Origin: Arthrobacter sp. Marseille-P9274 | GTDB lineage: Bacteria > Actinomycetota > Actinomycetes > Actinomycetales > Micrococcaceae | Direction of reading: 5' to 3' | NCBI RefSeq assembly: GCF_946892675.1 | Contig: NZ_CAMPOV010000001.1 | Coordinates: 346,033-410,032 of the forward strand | DNA: 64,000 bases | In this document: positions 1 to 7,928 of the stretch, in pieces | Position numbering within the stretch: the first letter of the stretch is position 1 | Layout: every line of letters starts with the position of its first letter | Position numbers and translations under genes: made by a program | The notes under the pieces: model-generated | What the model saw: only the letters and a program-made list of their open reading frames with translations | What the model was told of the DNA's origin: nothing | The model's database searches: none

Positions 1-414
1 GACAGCAATCATCGCGGCGCCCAGGACGAAGTGCAGCCAGTCGTCCGCGGTGTTCAGCGGGACGAAGTTGGCCGTGGCTTCGGGGCCGACGATCAGGCCG
101 TAGATCCACAGCGCGAGGTACACCACGCCGCCATAGACCAGGTAGTTGCGGGCCGCCCAGGCGTCCCGGCCCGCGGCGACACCGGCGATGCCGTACAGCA
201 GGTGGACGATGTTGTGCAGCACGGAAACCTGGAACACGCCCAGCAGCATGGCCCCGGACGCGTGCCCGGCAAAGGCCATCTCGTCGTAGTTGGTGGTGAC
301 CCCGGGGATGAAGCCGAGGACGCCGACTACCAGGAACACGATGCCGACAGTCATCGCTGCCGTCCGGACTGCCGGGTGCGCCCCGTGTGCATGCGTGCTT
401 TGTGATGCGGTCAT
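1..414 (-). CDS. DUF4383 family membrane protein (C terminus beyond the window)
   Basis: Reading from an ATG at 414 there are 138 uninterrupted codons up to the left edge of the window, so the gene is partial at its C terminus. The product starts MTASQSTHAHGAHP and then shows at least three hydrophobic segments: TVGIVFLVVGVLGFIPG, the LHNIVHLLYGIAGVAAG region and YGGVVYLALWIYGLIVG, followed by a fourth beginning WLHFVLGAAMIAV. The N-terminal GFIPGVT motif and the HNIVHLLYG-A segment are typical of DUF4383, small four-helix actinobacterial membrane proteins of unknown function. A GGAAG ribosome-binding site lies about 8 nt upstream. Family assignment is from pattern recognition; function is not known. 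Confidence 0.8.
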   Translation of the reverse strand, partial: MTASQSTHAHGAHPAVRTAAMTVGIVFLVVGVLGFIPGVTTNYDEMAFAGHASGAMLLGVFQVSVLHNIVHLLYGIAGVAAGRDAWAARNYLVYGGVVYLALWIYGLIVGPEATANFVPLNTADDWLHFVLGAAMIAV

Positions 415-543
415 AGCCGTCTTCCCATCTGTGGCCGCCTCTCCTGTCAGGATGGGCAGGACCCATGAGGCGTCCGCTGCTTTAAGGATAGATTCTGGTG
501 GCCCGGGTGCAAGAGGACGCGGCAGGCGGCCTACTGGGGCCGC

Positions 544-3141
544 CTACTGGGGGCTGCCGGCCTCTTCCAGTCCGCTGCCGGGAATGGGGGCGCAGGCACG
601 CGCGGTGACGGCCCGTTCCAGGGTGGCAACGTTCGCCAGCCCGGTGCGGCTGCCGCCGAAGCAGTCCAGCGCAGCGTCCGGCGTCCCCTCGTCGACGCGG
701 ATGCGCACGTCGATCAGGTAGACATGGCTGTCCATCACGCCGATGCTGCGGTCCAGCGCCAGGAGCTGCGCGGGATTCCGCCCCGGCCGGATCCACTCAC
801 CGGAATTGTCCGAGCCGAGCAGCATCCACTTGGCCGAGATGATGTTGATGCCCGGCCCGAGGTCCAGCGTGTCCATCAGGTTGTAGCTGGCGCCGGAAAT
901 GACGGACGGGTTCTGCACGGCGACCTCGTAGGACACGTCCCACACCCCGGCGCCGGCTTGGTCGGCCCGAACGGGCTCGCGGGCACTGGTGGTCACGCTC
1001 AGCTTCGGCGCATGCCAGTCGCTGGCCACCTGGCAGGCAATCTGCTGGCCGTAGCCGGGCGTGACGGAGGTTTCCCCGTGCACTAGCGGGCCCGTCCCGG
1101 CGGTCAACTCGCAGTCCCAGCGGCCGGGCGAGAACTCGGCCCCGCCGACAAAGCGCGGGCTCTCCCCCAGGTTGTACGTCTTTCCGGCGGCCACCTCGGC
1201 GGCCACGCCTGAGGTCCCAACGACGGCGGGGGCGGCTTCCCCGCGGGGCGTCGCGGAGAGGTTCCAGTCGGCGGGGGTGACGCCGTTGACGGGATCCGCC
1301 ATCGGGACCTTGACCAGCGTCAGCAGCTGCTCGCACTTCACCGAGGCAACGATGGTGACGGTGTTGATCGATTTGAGCCTGCCGACCCGCCCCGCACCGT
1401 CCGTGCCGGCTGCCTCGCACCCGGCGGGAAGCTCAAGGTTCCCGGTCAGCGAGACCGGAGTGCCGCCGTCGTACGCGTACCACGCGCCCCACTCCCCCTT
1501 GGCGACGCCGCCCGGTCCCGCGGGCATCAGCAGCGCGGAGTCGAAGCCCTGGGGCTGGGTGCCGCGGCGGTAGTGGGTGCCGTTAATGTTCCAGTCCTGT
1601 TCGACGGCGACACGCACCGGCAGCGGCTGGCAGGCCTTGGCAGTGAGGCCGTTGAGCTGCACGCTGCTGGTCAGGCCGGTGCCGCGGCCGGAGTTGAAGC
1701 GGCAGTCCAGGTCCGCCGCGGGAGTGCCGGACGGGACCGAGACGACGGCGTCCACGTGGTAGGTGTGGACGATGTCGCGGTCGGTGTCGAAGCCGAGCTT
1801 CGTGCCTGCCGGAGCCAGCGTGGCGGTCCGGTTGGTGTCCGGCGTGGGCCACGTCCCGGACGACGGCGGACCGTCACCTGTGCGCTGCCAGCTGGCCGAG
1901 ATGATGCTCAGGCCGGGGCCGAAGTCCAGGGTGTCCTGGAGGCTGTAGGGCTCTGCGGTGTCCTCCGAGGTGTTGGTGACGCTGATGTCGTAGCCGACGG
2001 TCCAGACGCCGGGCGCGCGTTCCTGCGGCGTGACGGCGGTCTTCATCAGCTCCAGGTCGCCCTCGCTTTGGCCGCACTCGAGGTTGTTGCGGAGGGTGTA
2101 GCGGTTCAGGCCCTCGTCCAGTTCCGTGGTGAGGCCGGCGTCCGTCATGGCCTCAGTCCCGTCGCCGTCGATCATGCTGCGGGAGACCAGCTGGCACTGC
2201 TTGCCCGTGGAGATGCTGCCCTTGATGGCGATCTCGCTGCCGTCCTCATAGCCGGACTGCGGGACGCCGACGCGGGCAGGGTTGTTGGGGTCCGGGGAGA
2301 TCAGCAGGCCGCCCGTGACGCCGAGGCTGGCGACTTCCTCGGGGGTGGCGGCGCGGCCGTTGATCTGCCAGGCCAGATCGACCAGCAACTGTGCGGCCGG
2401 GCCGCCGCTGCCGGAGTTGTCCCCGGGGGCACCGTCCACGACGTCCGGGGCCTCGGTGACGGGCTTCTTGATGACATCGGGGGCGATGCCGTCCGGGTCC
2501 TCGCCCGAGCCGGGCTGGTCGCCGTCGTCGTTCTTGCCGTCCTTATCCGGTTCTGCCGGCGTTGGCTCGTCGGCCGGATCCGCGGGTTCCGCGCCGGGGA
2601 CGGTCGGCTCGGCCGGCGGCACTGCCGGGTCCGTGCCGTCGGTGCCTGTGGCCGGCGGCACGACCGGCGGGTCCACGGCCGGCGGGGTTGTCGCCGGCGG
2701 GGTTGTCGCCGGCGGGGTCGTCGCTGGCGGGCTGGTGGCCGGCGGAGTCTCAGGGGCGGTCGACGGCGGGATCTCGGCCGGAGCAGGTGCGGGCGGCTGC
2801 GTTGCCGGCGGCGTCGTGACCACGGGGTCGACGGCGGAGGGCTGCGGCGACGGAGACGGCGCCGGCGCCGGCGGCGTTACGCCGGAAGGCGCGGGCGGGG
2901 CCGGAGTTGGCGACGCGGACTGCGTCGGTGCAGAAGACTCCGGCGCAGAAGACTCGATGGGCGCAGGTGCCGACGGAGCTGCCGTCGCGGAAGCCGAATC
3001 GTCCCAGGACTCAGCCTGTTCCGTCGGCTCCACCTCGGTGGCGCCGGCCCCCTGCCAGCCCATCAGCAGCAGGGCACACGTGAGCAAAGCGGCGAGCACG
3101 GCCCTTAAGCCGAACGCCGAATGCCGTCGTCGTTGCCTCAT
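544..3141 (-). CDS. Secreted Pro-rich protein with two DUF11-like modules, no wall anchor
   Basis: An 865-residue predicted exported protein. It starts with an Arg-rich n-region and hydrophobic core (residues 1-34, likely cleaved near GAGA-TE). Residues about 40-210 are a Pro/Ala/Thr/Ser linker with repeated PPATT units. Two related globular modules follow (about 240-500 and 510-865). Each ends in a DUF11-like domain recognisable by V-W-x-V-x-Y-x-I/V-x-V-x-N and SLQDTLDFGPG or NLMDTLDLGPG motifs; cysteines recur at matching places. No LPXTG-like signal or C-terminal membrane helix is present, so it is probably released or held by partners. The start at 3141 follows a G-rich RBS (GGGGG, 6 nt away) and directly precedes the signal peptide; the frame stays open further upstream, but that extension runs antisense through csbD and is not credible. 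It is a paralogue of the LAQTG protein at 4771-6702. Function unknown; a surface or adhesion role is inference. Confidence 0.75.
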   Translation of the reverse strand: MRQRRRHSAFGLRAVLAALLTCALLLMGWQGAGATEVEPTEQAESWDDSASATAAPSAPAPIESSAPESSAPTQSASPTPAPPAPSGVTPPAPAPSPSPQPSAVDPVVTTPPATQPPAPAPAEIPPSTAPETPPATSPPATTPPATTPPATTPPAVDPPVVPPATGTDGTDPAVPPAEPTVPGAEPADPADEPTPAEPDKDGKNDDGDQPGSGEDPDGIAPDVIKKPVTEAPDVVDGAPGDNSGSGGPAAQLLVDLAWQINGRAATPEEVASLGVTGGLLISPDPNNPARVGVPQSGYEDGSEIAIKGSISTGKQCQLVSRSMIDGDGTEAMTDAGLTTELDEGLNRYTLRNNLECGQSEGDLELMKTAVTPQERAPGVWTVGYDISVTNTSEDTAEPYSLQDTLDFGPGLSIISASWQRTGDGPPSSGTWPTPDTNRTATLAPAGTKLGFDTDRDIVHTYHVDAVVSVPSGTPAADLDCRFNSGRGTGLTSSVQLNGLTAKACQPLPVRVAVEQDWNINGTHYRRGTQPQGFDSALLMPAGPGGVAKGEWGAWYAYDGGTPVSLTGNLELPAGCEAAGTDGAGRVGRLKSINTVTIVASVKCEQLLTLVKVPMADPVNGVTPADWNLSATPRGEAAPAVVGTSGVAAEVAAGKTYNLGESPRFVGGAEFSPGRWDCELTAGTGPLVHGETSVTPGYGQQIACQVASDWHAPKLSVTTSAREPVRADQAGAGVWDVSYEVAVQNPSVISGASYNLMDTLDLGPGINIISAKWMLLGSDNSGEWIRPGRNPAQLLALDRSIGVMDSHVYLIDVRIRVDEGTPDAALDCFGGSRTGLANVATLERAVTARACAPIPGSGLEEAGSPQ

Positions 3142-3305
3142 GTACGCCCCCAACTGGCTGTACGTCACCCAAGCCTTGCAACGCCGTCGCCGGCGCCGCT
3201 GGCCCAGGCCAACCTCTACCTCTTCAAGACCCGGCGGTCCGGGTTCTCCGCTGCTTCCCCCAACGGGAGGCGGCGGAAATGGTGGCCGGAACGGTGCGCG
3301 TTCCC

Positions 3306-3427
3306 GGTCCACACCAACTGGTGCCGCCCCAACACCTTCGTGCGAGCCTTCCCGCCCCCTGCGGGAAATGCGTAGGTCCAACGTACCAACGGGCCCTTGC
3401 AAACACCATAGGACCAGTTGGTGGACC
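3306..3427. repeat. Widely spaced inverted repeat upstream of the secreted protein
   Basis: The decamer ACCAACTGGT at 3313-3322 has its exact reverse complement at 3413-3422, 100 bp away. The match extends to GGTCCA on the outer side with a 2-nt indel. It lies in the divergent intergenic region between the 544-3141 gene and csbD, so a paired operator or long-range stem is possible. Nothing else in 3142-3500 looks coding. Confidence 0.35.
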
Positions 3428-3507
3428 GCGGATTGGGGGCCAGGTTCCCTCCAGCCGGGACCGGCACCGAATTTCAGCCTCCGGACCACAGCGACCGATC
3501 CTAGGGT

Positions 3508-3546
3508 TAGAGTAAAAACTAAGCCGACTGACAAACCGCCAGTCGG
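3508..3546 (+). promoter_or_regulatory. Candidate csbD promoter (-10) and leader hairpin
   Basis: A TAGAGT hexamer at 3508-3513 fits an actinobacterial -10 box. It is followed by an inverted repeat CCGACTG / CAGTCGG at 3524-3530 and 3540-3546, which would form a stem in the roughly 50-nt leader ahead of the csbD RBS. I see no convincing -35, and no clear SigB-type box either. Confidence 0.4.
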
Positions 3547-3571
3547 TACGACCAAACGAAGGGAGAAAACC

Positions 3572-3748
3572 ATGGGTTTGGACGACAAGATCGAGAACGC
3601 CGCGGAACGCCTGGGCGGCCAGAGCAAGGAAGCCGCCGGTAAGGCTACCGACAACGAGCGCCTGGAAGCCGAAGGCAAGACTGACCAGAGCAAGGCGGAC
3701 CTGAAGGACGCCGGCGAGAAGGTCAAGGACGCCTTCAAGAAGGACTGA
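3572..3748 (+). CDS. CsbD family stress protein
   Basis: A 58-residue, highly charged, Lys/Asp/Glu/Ala-rich protein without cysteine or aromatic residues. The KIENAAERLGGQSKEAAGKA segment is the hallmark of the CsbD family. CsbD proteins are small, probably natively helical stress proteins; in Bacillus the founding member is under the general stress sigma factor, and the molecular role is unknown. The start is clear: a GAAGGGAG ribosome-binding site lies 7 nt before the ATG. The gene stands alone, with its own candidate promoter and a strong terminator directly after it. Confidence 0.92.
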   Translation: MGLDDKIENAAERLGGQSKEAAGKATDNERLEAEGKTDQSKADLKDAGEKVKDAFKKD

Positions 3749-3763
3749 TCCTTCGAGGCTCCG

Positions 3764-3801
3764 AATGAGGGGGTGCGGCCAGCGGGCCGCACCCCCTCAT
3801 T
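3764..3801. terminator. Strong hairpin terminator after csbD
   Basis: A perfect 17-bp inverted repeat (AATGAGGGGGTGCGGCC at 3764-3780 and its complement at 3785-3801) with a 4-nt AGCG loop begins 15 nt after the csbD stop. A T-rich stretch follows. The hairpin may also serve the minus-strand gene ending at 3908. Confidence 0.8.
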
Positions 3802-3826
3802 TGTGTCCCCCTATTTGTGTTGGTTT

Positions 3827-3900
3827 GCGACGGCGGCATCCCGGCTCCGCGTATATTACCGACGGCGGTATCCCGGCTCCGCGTCCATTAGCGACGGCGG
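3827..3900. repeat. 32-bp tandem repeat, 2.3 copies
   Basis: The unit GCGACGGCGGCATCCCGGCT plus CCGCGTATATTA at 3827-3858 is repeated with few changes at 3859-3890, and its first ten bases recur at 3891-3900. It ends just before the stop codon of the minus-strand gene at 3908. Confidence 0.75.
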
Positions 3901-3907
3901 GCGGCGC

Positions 3908-4441
3908 CTAAGTTCCATCGGCTGCGAGGCGCCGGACCCACTCTTGCGTCGGGCGGCCGAGGCGCCGGTCTGTCACGACCTGCAGCTTCGCGGCCCGCCG
4001 GACAATCCGGCCCTCCGCCTCCGCTGGCCAGTCCTTGCGCTGCTGCCCGCCCGGCCCCTGCTCCGCCTGGCCGGGCCCGTGCTCAGGCAGGGCCGACGGC
4101 CGGGACGCCTGGGCGAGGGGCTGCACCGCCGCCACTGAGAGGATCTCGATCTCCTCGTCCGTGGCGAGGCTGCTCGTGGCCAGGATCCCCAGGATACCGA
4201 GCCCGGTTTCCTTCAGGGCAGGGTCCTCCGAGAGCGCCGCATTCAGCGCCCACTGCGCCCGGCCCCACCACTCGGCCCGGCGGTCCGCCAAAGACCGCTG
4301 CTTCAAGGCCTGCCACGCGATCGTTCCGGCGATCGCCGCCGCCAGCAGTGTGGCCAGCGGCGTGAGCGCACCCAAGACCTCCCACCAGCCGACGTCCTGG
4401 CCGCCCGCGGCTTCCCGCACGGCCATGATCAAGTTGTCCAC
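3908..4441 (-). CDS. Hypothetical single-span membrane protein
   Basis: A predicted 177-residue protein from a GTG at 4441; an ATG at 4492 would add 17 polar residues. A GGAGGGG ribosome-binding site lies 12 nt before the GTG. Near the N terminus is a hydrophobic helix (LTPLATLLAAAIAGTIAW), followed by a basic, Trp-containing segment (KQRSLADRRAEWWGRAQWAL) and a soluble helical tail with conserved-looking DEEIEILSVAAV. The layout, one N-terminal anchor and a cytoplasmic helical domain, is common in small actinobacterial hypothetical proteins. I do not recognise the family. It is flanked by a 32-bp tandem repeat at its 3' end and a very long hairpin at its 5' end. Confidence 0.6.
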   Translation of the reverse strand: MDNLIMAVREAAGGQDVGWWEVLGALTPLATLLAAAIAGTIAWQALKQRSLADRRAEWWGRAQWALNAALSEDPALKETGLGILGILATSSLATDEEIEILSVAAVQPLAQASRPSALPEHGPGQAEQGPGGQQRKDWPAEAEGRIVRRAAKLQVVTDRRLGRPTQEWVRRLAADGT

Positions 4442-4494
4442 GGCTCCATCATGCCCCTCCGAACCGTCCCCCGCGCGAGGCTCCCGACCCAAAT

Positions 4495-4550
4495 CTGTTG
4501 GCCCGTAGTGGCTGGATAGGGGGCTCTATCCAGCCACTACGGGCCAACAG
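4495..4550. terminator. Perfect 25-bp stem hairpin between convergently read blocks
   Basis: CTGTTGGCCCGTAGTGGCTG plus GATAG at 4495-4519 is perfectly complementary to 4526-4550, with a 6-nt loop. It is bordered by AAAT on the left and TTTT on the right, so it could terminate transcription in both directions. A perfect 25-bp stem is longer than needed for a terminator. Confidence 0.65.
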
Positions 4551-4614
4551 TTTTCATTTGCAGGGTTCATTTGCAACACGTCGGGTTTGCAGAACGCCGG
4601 GCGCGGTCGCGAGT

Positions 4615-4655
4615 GAGGCCGCCGCCCGGCTTTCCGGACGGCGGCCTCGGTTTTT
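4615..4655 (+). terminator. GC hairpin followed by a T run
   Basis: GAGGCCGCCG at 4615-4624 pairs with CGGCGGCCTC at 4639-4648, followed by GG and five T residues. The T run is on the plus strand, yet no plus-strand gene ends nearby, so its target is unclear. The rest of 4551-4712 shows nothing coding. Confidence 0.45.
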
Positions 4656-4712
4656 GAAACCGGTTCACTCCAGCCGGTCAAGCCGGCTCCGCGGCCGTGG
4701 CCGTTCCCCGGC

Positions 4713-4796
4713 CAGCCGCGGAGCCGGGTTGATCAGCCCTTCCTGCGCGACAGCCGCGGAGCCGAGTTGATCAGCCCTTCCTGCGCGACAGCCGCG
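4713..4796. repeat. 38-bp tandem duplication of a gene 3' end
   Basis: Positions 4713-4750 and 4751-4788 are identical except for one base, and eight bases of a third copy follow. The second copy contains the last codons (RRKG) and TGA of the LAQTG protein gene; the first copy lies just downstream of that stop, so the 3' end of the gene has been duplicated. Confidence 0.85.
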
Positions 4797-6702
4797 TCGC
4801 CGCAGCGCCGCCGAGGATCAGCAGCGCCGCGCCGGGCACCAGCCAGAGGCTATCCGTGCCGGTCTGCGCGAGCTGCGGCCGAACCACCGGCGCCGGCTGC
4901 GGAGCCGCTGCACCGGGCATCGGTGCCGGGGCGGGGGCCGGTGCAGGAGCGGGCGAAGGAGCTTGGGTCGGGGCCGGCGACGGAGTGGGCGCCGCTTCCT
5001 CTTCCTCTTCTTCCTCGCCGTGTTCGTAACCCTCTTCCTCCGGGACCTCGACTTCGGCGCAGGCCTCGGCCTCGTACTTGTGGTTCAGCACGGCGCGGTT
5101 CAGCAGGCCGGTGCCGTCATCCCCGTTCAGCTCGCAGTCCAGTTGGTCCTCGTCCGCGTCCTCATCGACCTCGACGCGCACCCAGACGTTGTAGGTGTGG
5201 ACGGAGTCGGCCTCGATCTCGCGGTCGTCCGCCAAAGTCGCCGTCGGTTCGCCCGACGGATCGGACCAGACGCCGTCCTCGTCGTCGTGATCCAGGAGCC
5301 ACGCCGCATCCGTGGCGGTGATCCCCTCGCCGAATTCCAGCGTGTCCGTGAGGTCGTACTCGCGGTCGGCGAACCTGGACGGGTTGGTCACGGTGACCTC
5401 GTAGTCGATCTCCCAGATGCCGGCACCGACATCGATGGCGTCACCGGCGCTCTTCTCGATCTCGAGGTGTTTGGCATGGAGTTCGTTGGTGACGGTGCAG
5501 GTCACGTCCTGGCCATGCTTCGGCCTGACCGTGTCGCCGTCCTGCTCCACCTCGCCGTCGTCAGCCTCGCAGGACCAGTCGCCCTCCTCGAATTCCTCGT
5601 TGCCGTCGAACGTGGCCTCCTCGTCCAGCGTGTAGGTGGTCCCGGCGTCAACGCGGGCGGAGACCCCGCTGTGACCTTCGACGGCGGCGTCCTCGCCCTC
5701 CGCGGTGGCAGTGAGCCAGAACCAGCCCTCCTCTTCCGAGTAGCCGTACGGCTCGATCTTCTTGACGAGCTTCAGGGTCGTTTCGCAGTTGACCTCATTA
5801 ACGACGACGAACTCGTTGGCGCCGTCCCCCAGCTCGAAGGTGCCGAGGCCCTGCTTGCTATCCAGCCAGCAGCCGTCAGGGAGGTCGGTCTCCTCCTTGA
5901 TCGTCAGGTCCTTGCCGCTCCGGTAGTCGTCGTAGGTGTAGCCCCACTCGGCGTCGCGGAACTGGTCCTCGTCCTTCGGCTGCGAGAGCTTCAGGTCGGC
6001 GTCGAAGCCGTCCGGCTGCTCGCCCTCGGCGTAGTACTCGCCGTCGATGTTCCACTTCTTATCGACGCGGACGGAGGCATCCTTGCCATGGTCGCCGTCG
6101 TCGTCATGGTCCTCGGACTCGTCGTGCTCGGACTCTTCCTCGCTCTCGGATTCCTCCTCGCCTCCGGCCTCTGACTCCGCCTCGGCTTGCTGCCCGAAGT
6201 CCTCGCCCTCGGCGCCGGCCTCGTCGGCCGGGACAGCCTCGGGCGCTGGTGCCGTTTCGGGCACTGCCGTGTCAGGTCCCGGAGCCGGGGCAGCTTCCGG
6301 CGCGGGCACCGGTTCTGCCGCGGCCGGTTCGGCCGGCGCCGGAGCGGGGGCCGGTTCCACGGCGGCCGGTACCGCAGGAGGCTGCGCCGCGGGTGCCTGC
6401 TGCGCTGCAGGGTCGCTGGCGGCCGCCGGCTCGGCCTGTGCCGGCTCGGCTGCCGAGGCTTCGGCAACCACGGCTCCGGCCGGCGCGGCTGCAGCCTTTT
6501 TGACCAGCTCGGCCGCGCTGTCGACGGTAGGTGAGCCCCCGCCGTCGTCCGCTATAGCTGCCGGCATGACGCCGCCGACGGTCAACGCACACACCGCCGC
6601 GGCGCCCAGCGCCCCTCGGAGCCGCCTGCGCCTCGTGTTGCCGCCGGTCCGGCTGCCGCCGTCCCCGTCCGGCCGGCCGTACCAATGCATGGAATCACCC
6701 AT
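4771..6702 (-). CDS. LAQTG-anchored acidic surface protein with a DUF11-like module
   Basis: A 643-residue predicted cell-wall protein. An Arg-rich n-region and hydrophobic core end near AAIADD (about residue 51). A Pro/Ala/Glu linker and a strongly acidic stretch (EEESESEEESEHDESEDHDD) follow. The central part (about 210-560) contains a WNIDGEYY segment and a DUF11-like domain with IWEIDYEVTVTNPS and DLTDTLEFGEG. The C terminus has a Pro/Ala repeat, then LAQTG at residues 611-615, a hydrophobic helix and a basic SRRKG tail. LAxTG is the motif recognised by class E sortases of high-GC Gram-positives (family knowledge); no sortase gene lies in this window. The start at 6702 has an AGGGAA RBS and the signal peptide follows. 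It is paralogous to the 865-residue protein at 544-3141, matching its second module. Ligand and role unknown. Confidence 0.85.
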   Translation of the reverse strand: MGDSMHWYGRPDGDGGSRTGGNTRRRRLRGALGAAAVCALTVGGVMPAAIADDGGGSPTVDSAAELVKKAAAAPAGAVVAEASAAEPAQAEPAAASDPAAQQAPAAQPPAVPAAVEPAPAPAPAEPAAAEPVPAPEAAPAPGPDTAVPETAPAPEAVPADEAGAEGEDFGQQAEAESEAGGEEESESEEESEHDESEDHDDDGDHGKDASVRVDKKWNIDGEYYAEGEQPDGFDADLKLSQPKDEDQFRDAEWGYTYDDYRSGKDLTIKEETDLPDGCWLDSKQGLGTFELGDGANEFVVVNEVNCETTLKLVKKIEPYGYSEEEGWFWLTATAEGEDAAVEGHSGVSARVDAGTTYTLDEEATFDGNEEFEEGDWSCEADDGEVEQDGDTVRPKHGQDVTCTVTNELHAKHLEIEKSAGDAIDVGAGIWEIDYEVTVTNPSRFADREYDLTDTLEFGEGITATDAAWLLDHDDEDGVWSDPSGEPTATLADDREIEADSVHTYNVWVRVEVDEDADEDQLDCELNGDDGTGLLNRAVLNHKYEAEACAEVEVPEEEGYEHGEEEEEEEAAPTPSPAPTQAPSPAPAPAPAPAPMPGAAAPQPAPVVRPQLAQTGTDSLWLVPGAALLILGGAAATRLSRRKG

Positions 6703-7095
6703 ATCGAAGTTCCCTCTCGCCGGCCCGCTCGCGGGCCGTCCCAGGTGCGAATGCGCGGACCCGTTTCCCCGTCCGCCTGACTCATGAGCGCGCCGAAGCA
6801 CGCTGCGGCCGCCCTCCCGACCGGCCGCACCACGCAGCCTCCCCCAGAGGCTGCGTCCCCACGGTCGCCTCCGTCCGCACTGCAGTGCGCGCAGAAGCCA
6901 CCGGCCGCCGGCCGTCCTGACGGAGAGGATCCGGCGGTATTCGAAAGCGTAGTGGCGCACCCGCGGCGGGGCTAGGTGAATCCATTAGTTCATTGGCCGC
7001 GGGCCAGGTTTCCCAAGAATTTTTCAAGGTTTCCGGCCGATCCGGCGGGGCAAAGGGCCCATGACACCCGGGGCGCGGGTTGGAATACTGGGCCC
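6703..7095. other. Divergent intergenic region, no gene seen
   Basis: This stretch separates the minus-strand LAQTG gene from the plus-strand gene at 7096. Frames crossing it are Pro/Arg-rich shadows. An AT-richer patch at about 6965-7035 probably holds promoter elements, but I cannot pin them down apart from the -10-like box at 7084-7089. Confidence 0.4.
7084..7089 (+). promoter_or_regulatory. -10-like AATACT box, 6 nt before the start at 7096
   Basis: AATACT followed by GGGCCC and then ATG. The spacing places transcription initiation at or next to the start codon, as for leaderless genes. The first base deviates from TANNNT. Confidence 0.4.
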
Positions 7096-7809
7096 ATGCA
7101 GGCGTCTAGTAAGGACCAGAACGGTATGTCGGACCGGAGCCTCGCCCTGCTGGCCGAGGGATTGCTCGCGGCCATAGGGTACGACGCCGTGCTCCGTCCG
7201 TGGATGCGCAACTGGGGAAGCACGGCTGCTGAGCGGACGATGCAGCTGGCGGGCGATGACGTTCCCGCGGACGTGCGCGAGCACTACACGAAGGCCGTGA
7301 CCATCGAGGCCGACCCGGAGGACGTGTGGCCGTGGCTGGTGCAGATCGGCGACCGGAGGGCCGGGTTCTACAGCTACGACTGGCTCGATCGGCTCCTCTT
7401 CCCCGGCCTGGTGCACTATGCGGAGAAGACGCATTCGGCGCAGCGGATCCACCCGGAACTGCAGGACCTGCGGGTCGGCGACCGGATCAATACCGGCTCC
7501 ATCGGGAAGCTGTCGGTCGGCGCCGACGTGACCGTGCTGGAGCCCGGCCGGGCGCTGGTGGTGGGAACGTGGGCATTCATCCTGCAGCCGATGCGCGGCG
7601 GCCGGACACGTTTGCTGGTCCGGGACCGGGACACCGGCTGGCTCAGGCTGCTGGTGCCGCGGCGGTTTGTGCTGCCGCGGCTGGGGCTGGGCCTCCTCGA
7701 CTACCTGGTCGGCGACCCGCTGCACTTCGTCATGGAGCGCCGCATGATGCTGGGCCTCAAGCAGCGGGCAGAGTGCAGCCGCCGGCTCGAGACCCTGCTG
7801 AGCGCGTAG
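7096..7809 (+). CDS. SRPBCC-superfamily-like protein of unknown function
   Basis: A 237-residue soluble protein. The segment HYTKAVTIEADPEDVWPWLV followed by QIGDRRAGFYSYDWLDRL resembles the start of polyketide-cyclase/START-like (SRPBCC) domains, where an alpha/beta helix-grip fold encloses a hydrophobic ligand pocket. The middle (RVGDRINTG, LVVGTWAF) and the C-terminal helix (HFVMERRMMLGLK) continue this pattern. The ATG at 7096 is chosen because a -10-like box stands 6 nt before it; an alternative ATG at 7126 has a weak AAGGA. Ligand unknown. It converges with prs, separated by a strong bidirectional hairpin. Confidence 0.65.
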   Translation: MQASSKDQNGMSDRSLALLAEGLLAAIGYDAVLRPWMRNWGSTAAERTMQLAGDDVPADVREHYTKAVTIEADPEDVWPWLVQIGDRRAGFYSYDWLDRLLFPGLVHYAEKTHSAQRIHPELQDLRVGDRINTGSIGKLSVGADVTVLEPGRALVVGTWAFILQPMRGGRTRLLVRDRDTGWLRLLVPRRFVLPRLGLGLLDYLVGDPLHFVMERRMMLGLKQRAECSRRLETLLSA

Positions 7810-7854
7810 CCGCGGAAACCCCGCTTCCCGCCGGACAAAGGGGCTTAACGACCG

Positions 7855-7899
7855 AGCAGCTGAGGCCCGTTTTCCGTCCAGGAAGGGGCCTCAGCTGCT
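7855..7899. terminator. Bidirectional terminator between convergent genes
   Basis: GCAGCTGAGGCCC at 7856-7868 pairs perfectly with 7886-7898, plus one A-T pair outside it. It sits between the plus-strand gene ending at 7809 and the end of prs at 7929, and probably serves both. Confidence 0.75.
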
Positions 7900-7928
7900 T
7901 CAGTCGATCAGGTGTGGAGGGCCTGGCG

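Noticed and set aside
2674-2740. CRISPR-like short repeats
   Set aside because: They are PPATT codon repeats inside a coding region, without spacers.
2282-3748. Plus-strand open frame of 488 codons ending in the csbD sequence
   Set aside because: The first 430 codons are antisense to the secreted protein and of low complexity; only the last 58 are csbD.
3142-3792. Upstream extension of the 865-residue secreted protein to 1082 residues
   Set aside because: It runs antisense through csbD and its terminator, places the signal peptide in the middle of the protein, and has no RBS.
4963-6174. Plus-strand open frame of 403 codons
   Set aside because: Antisense to the LAQTG protein gene; its Val/Leu-rich translation mirrors the Asp/Glu codons of the opposite strand.
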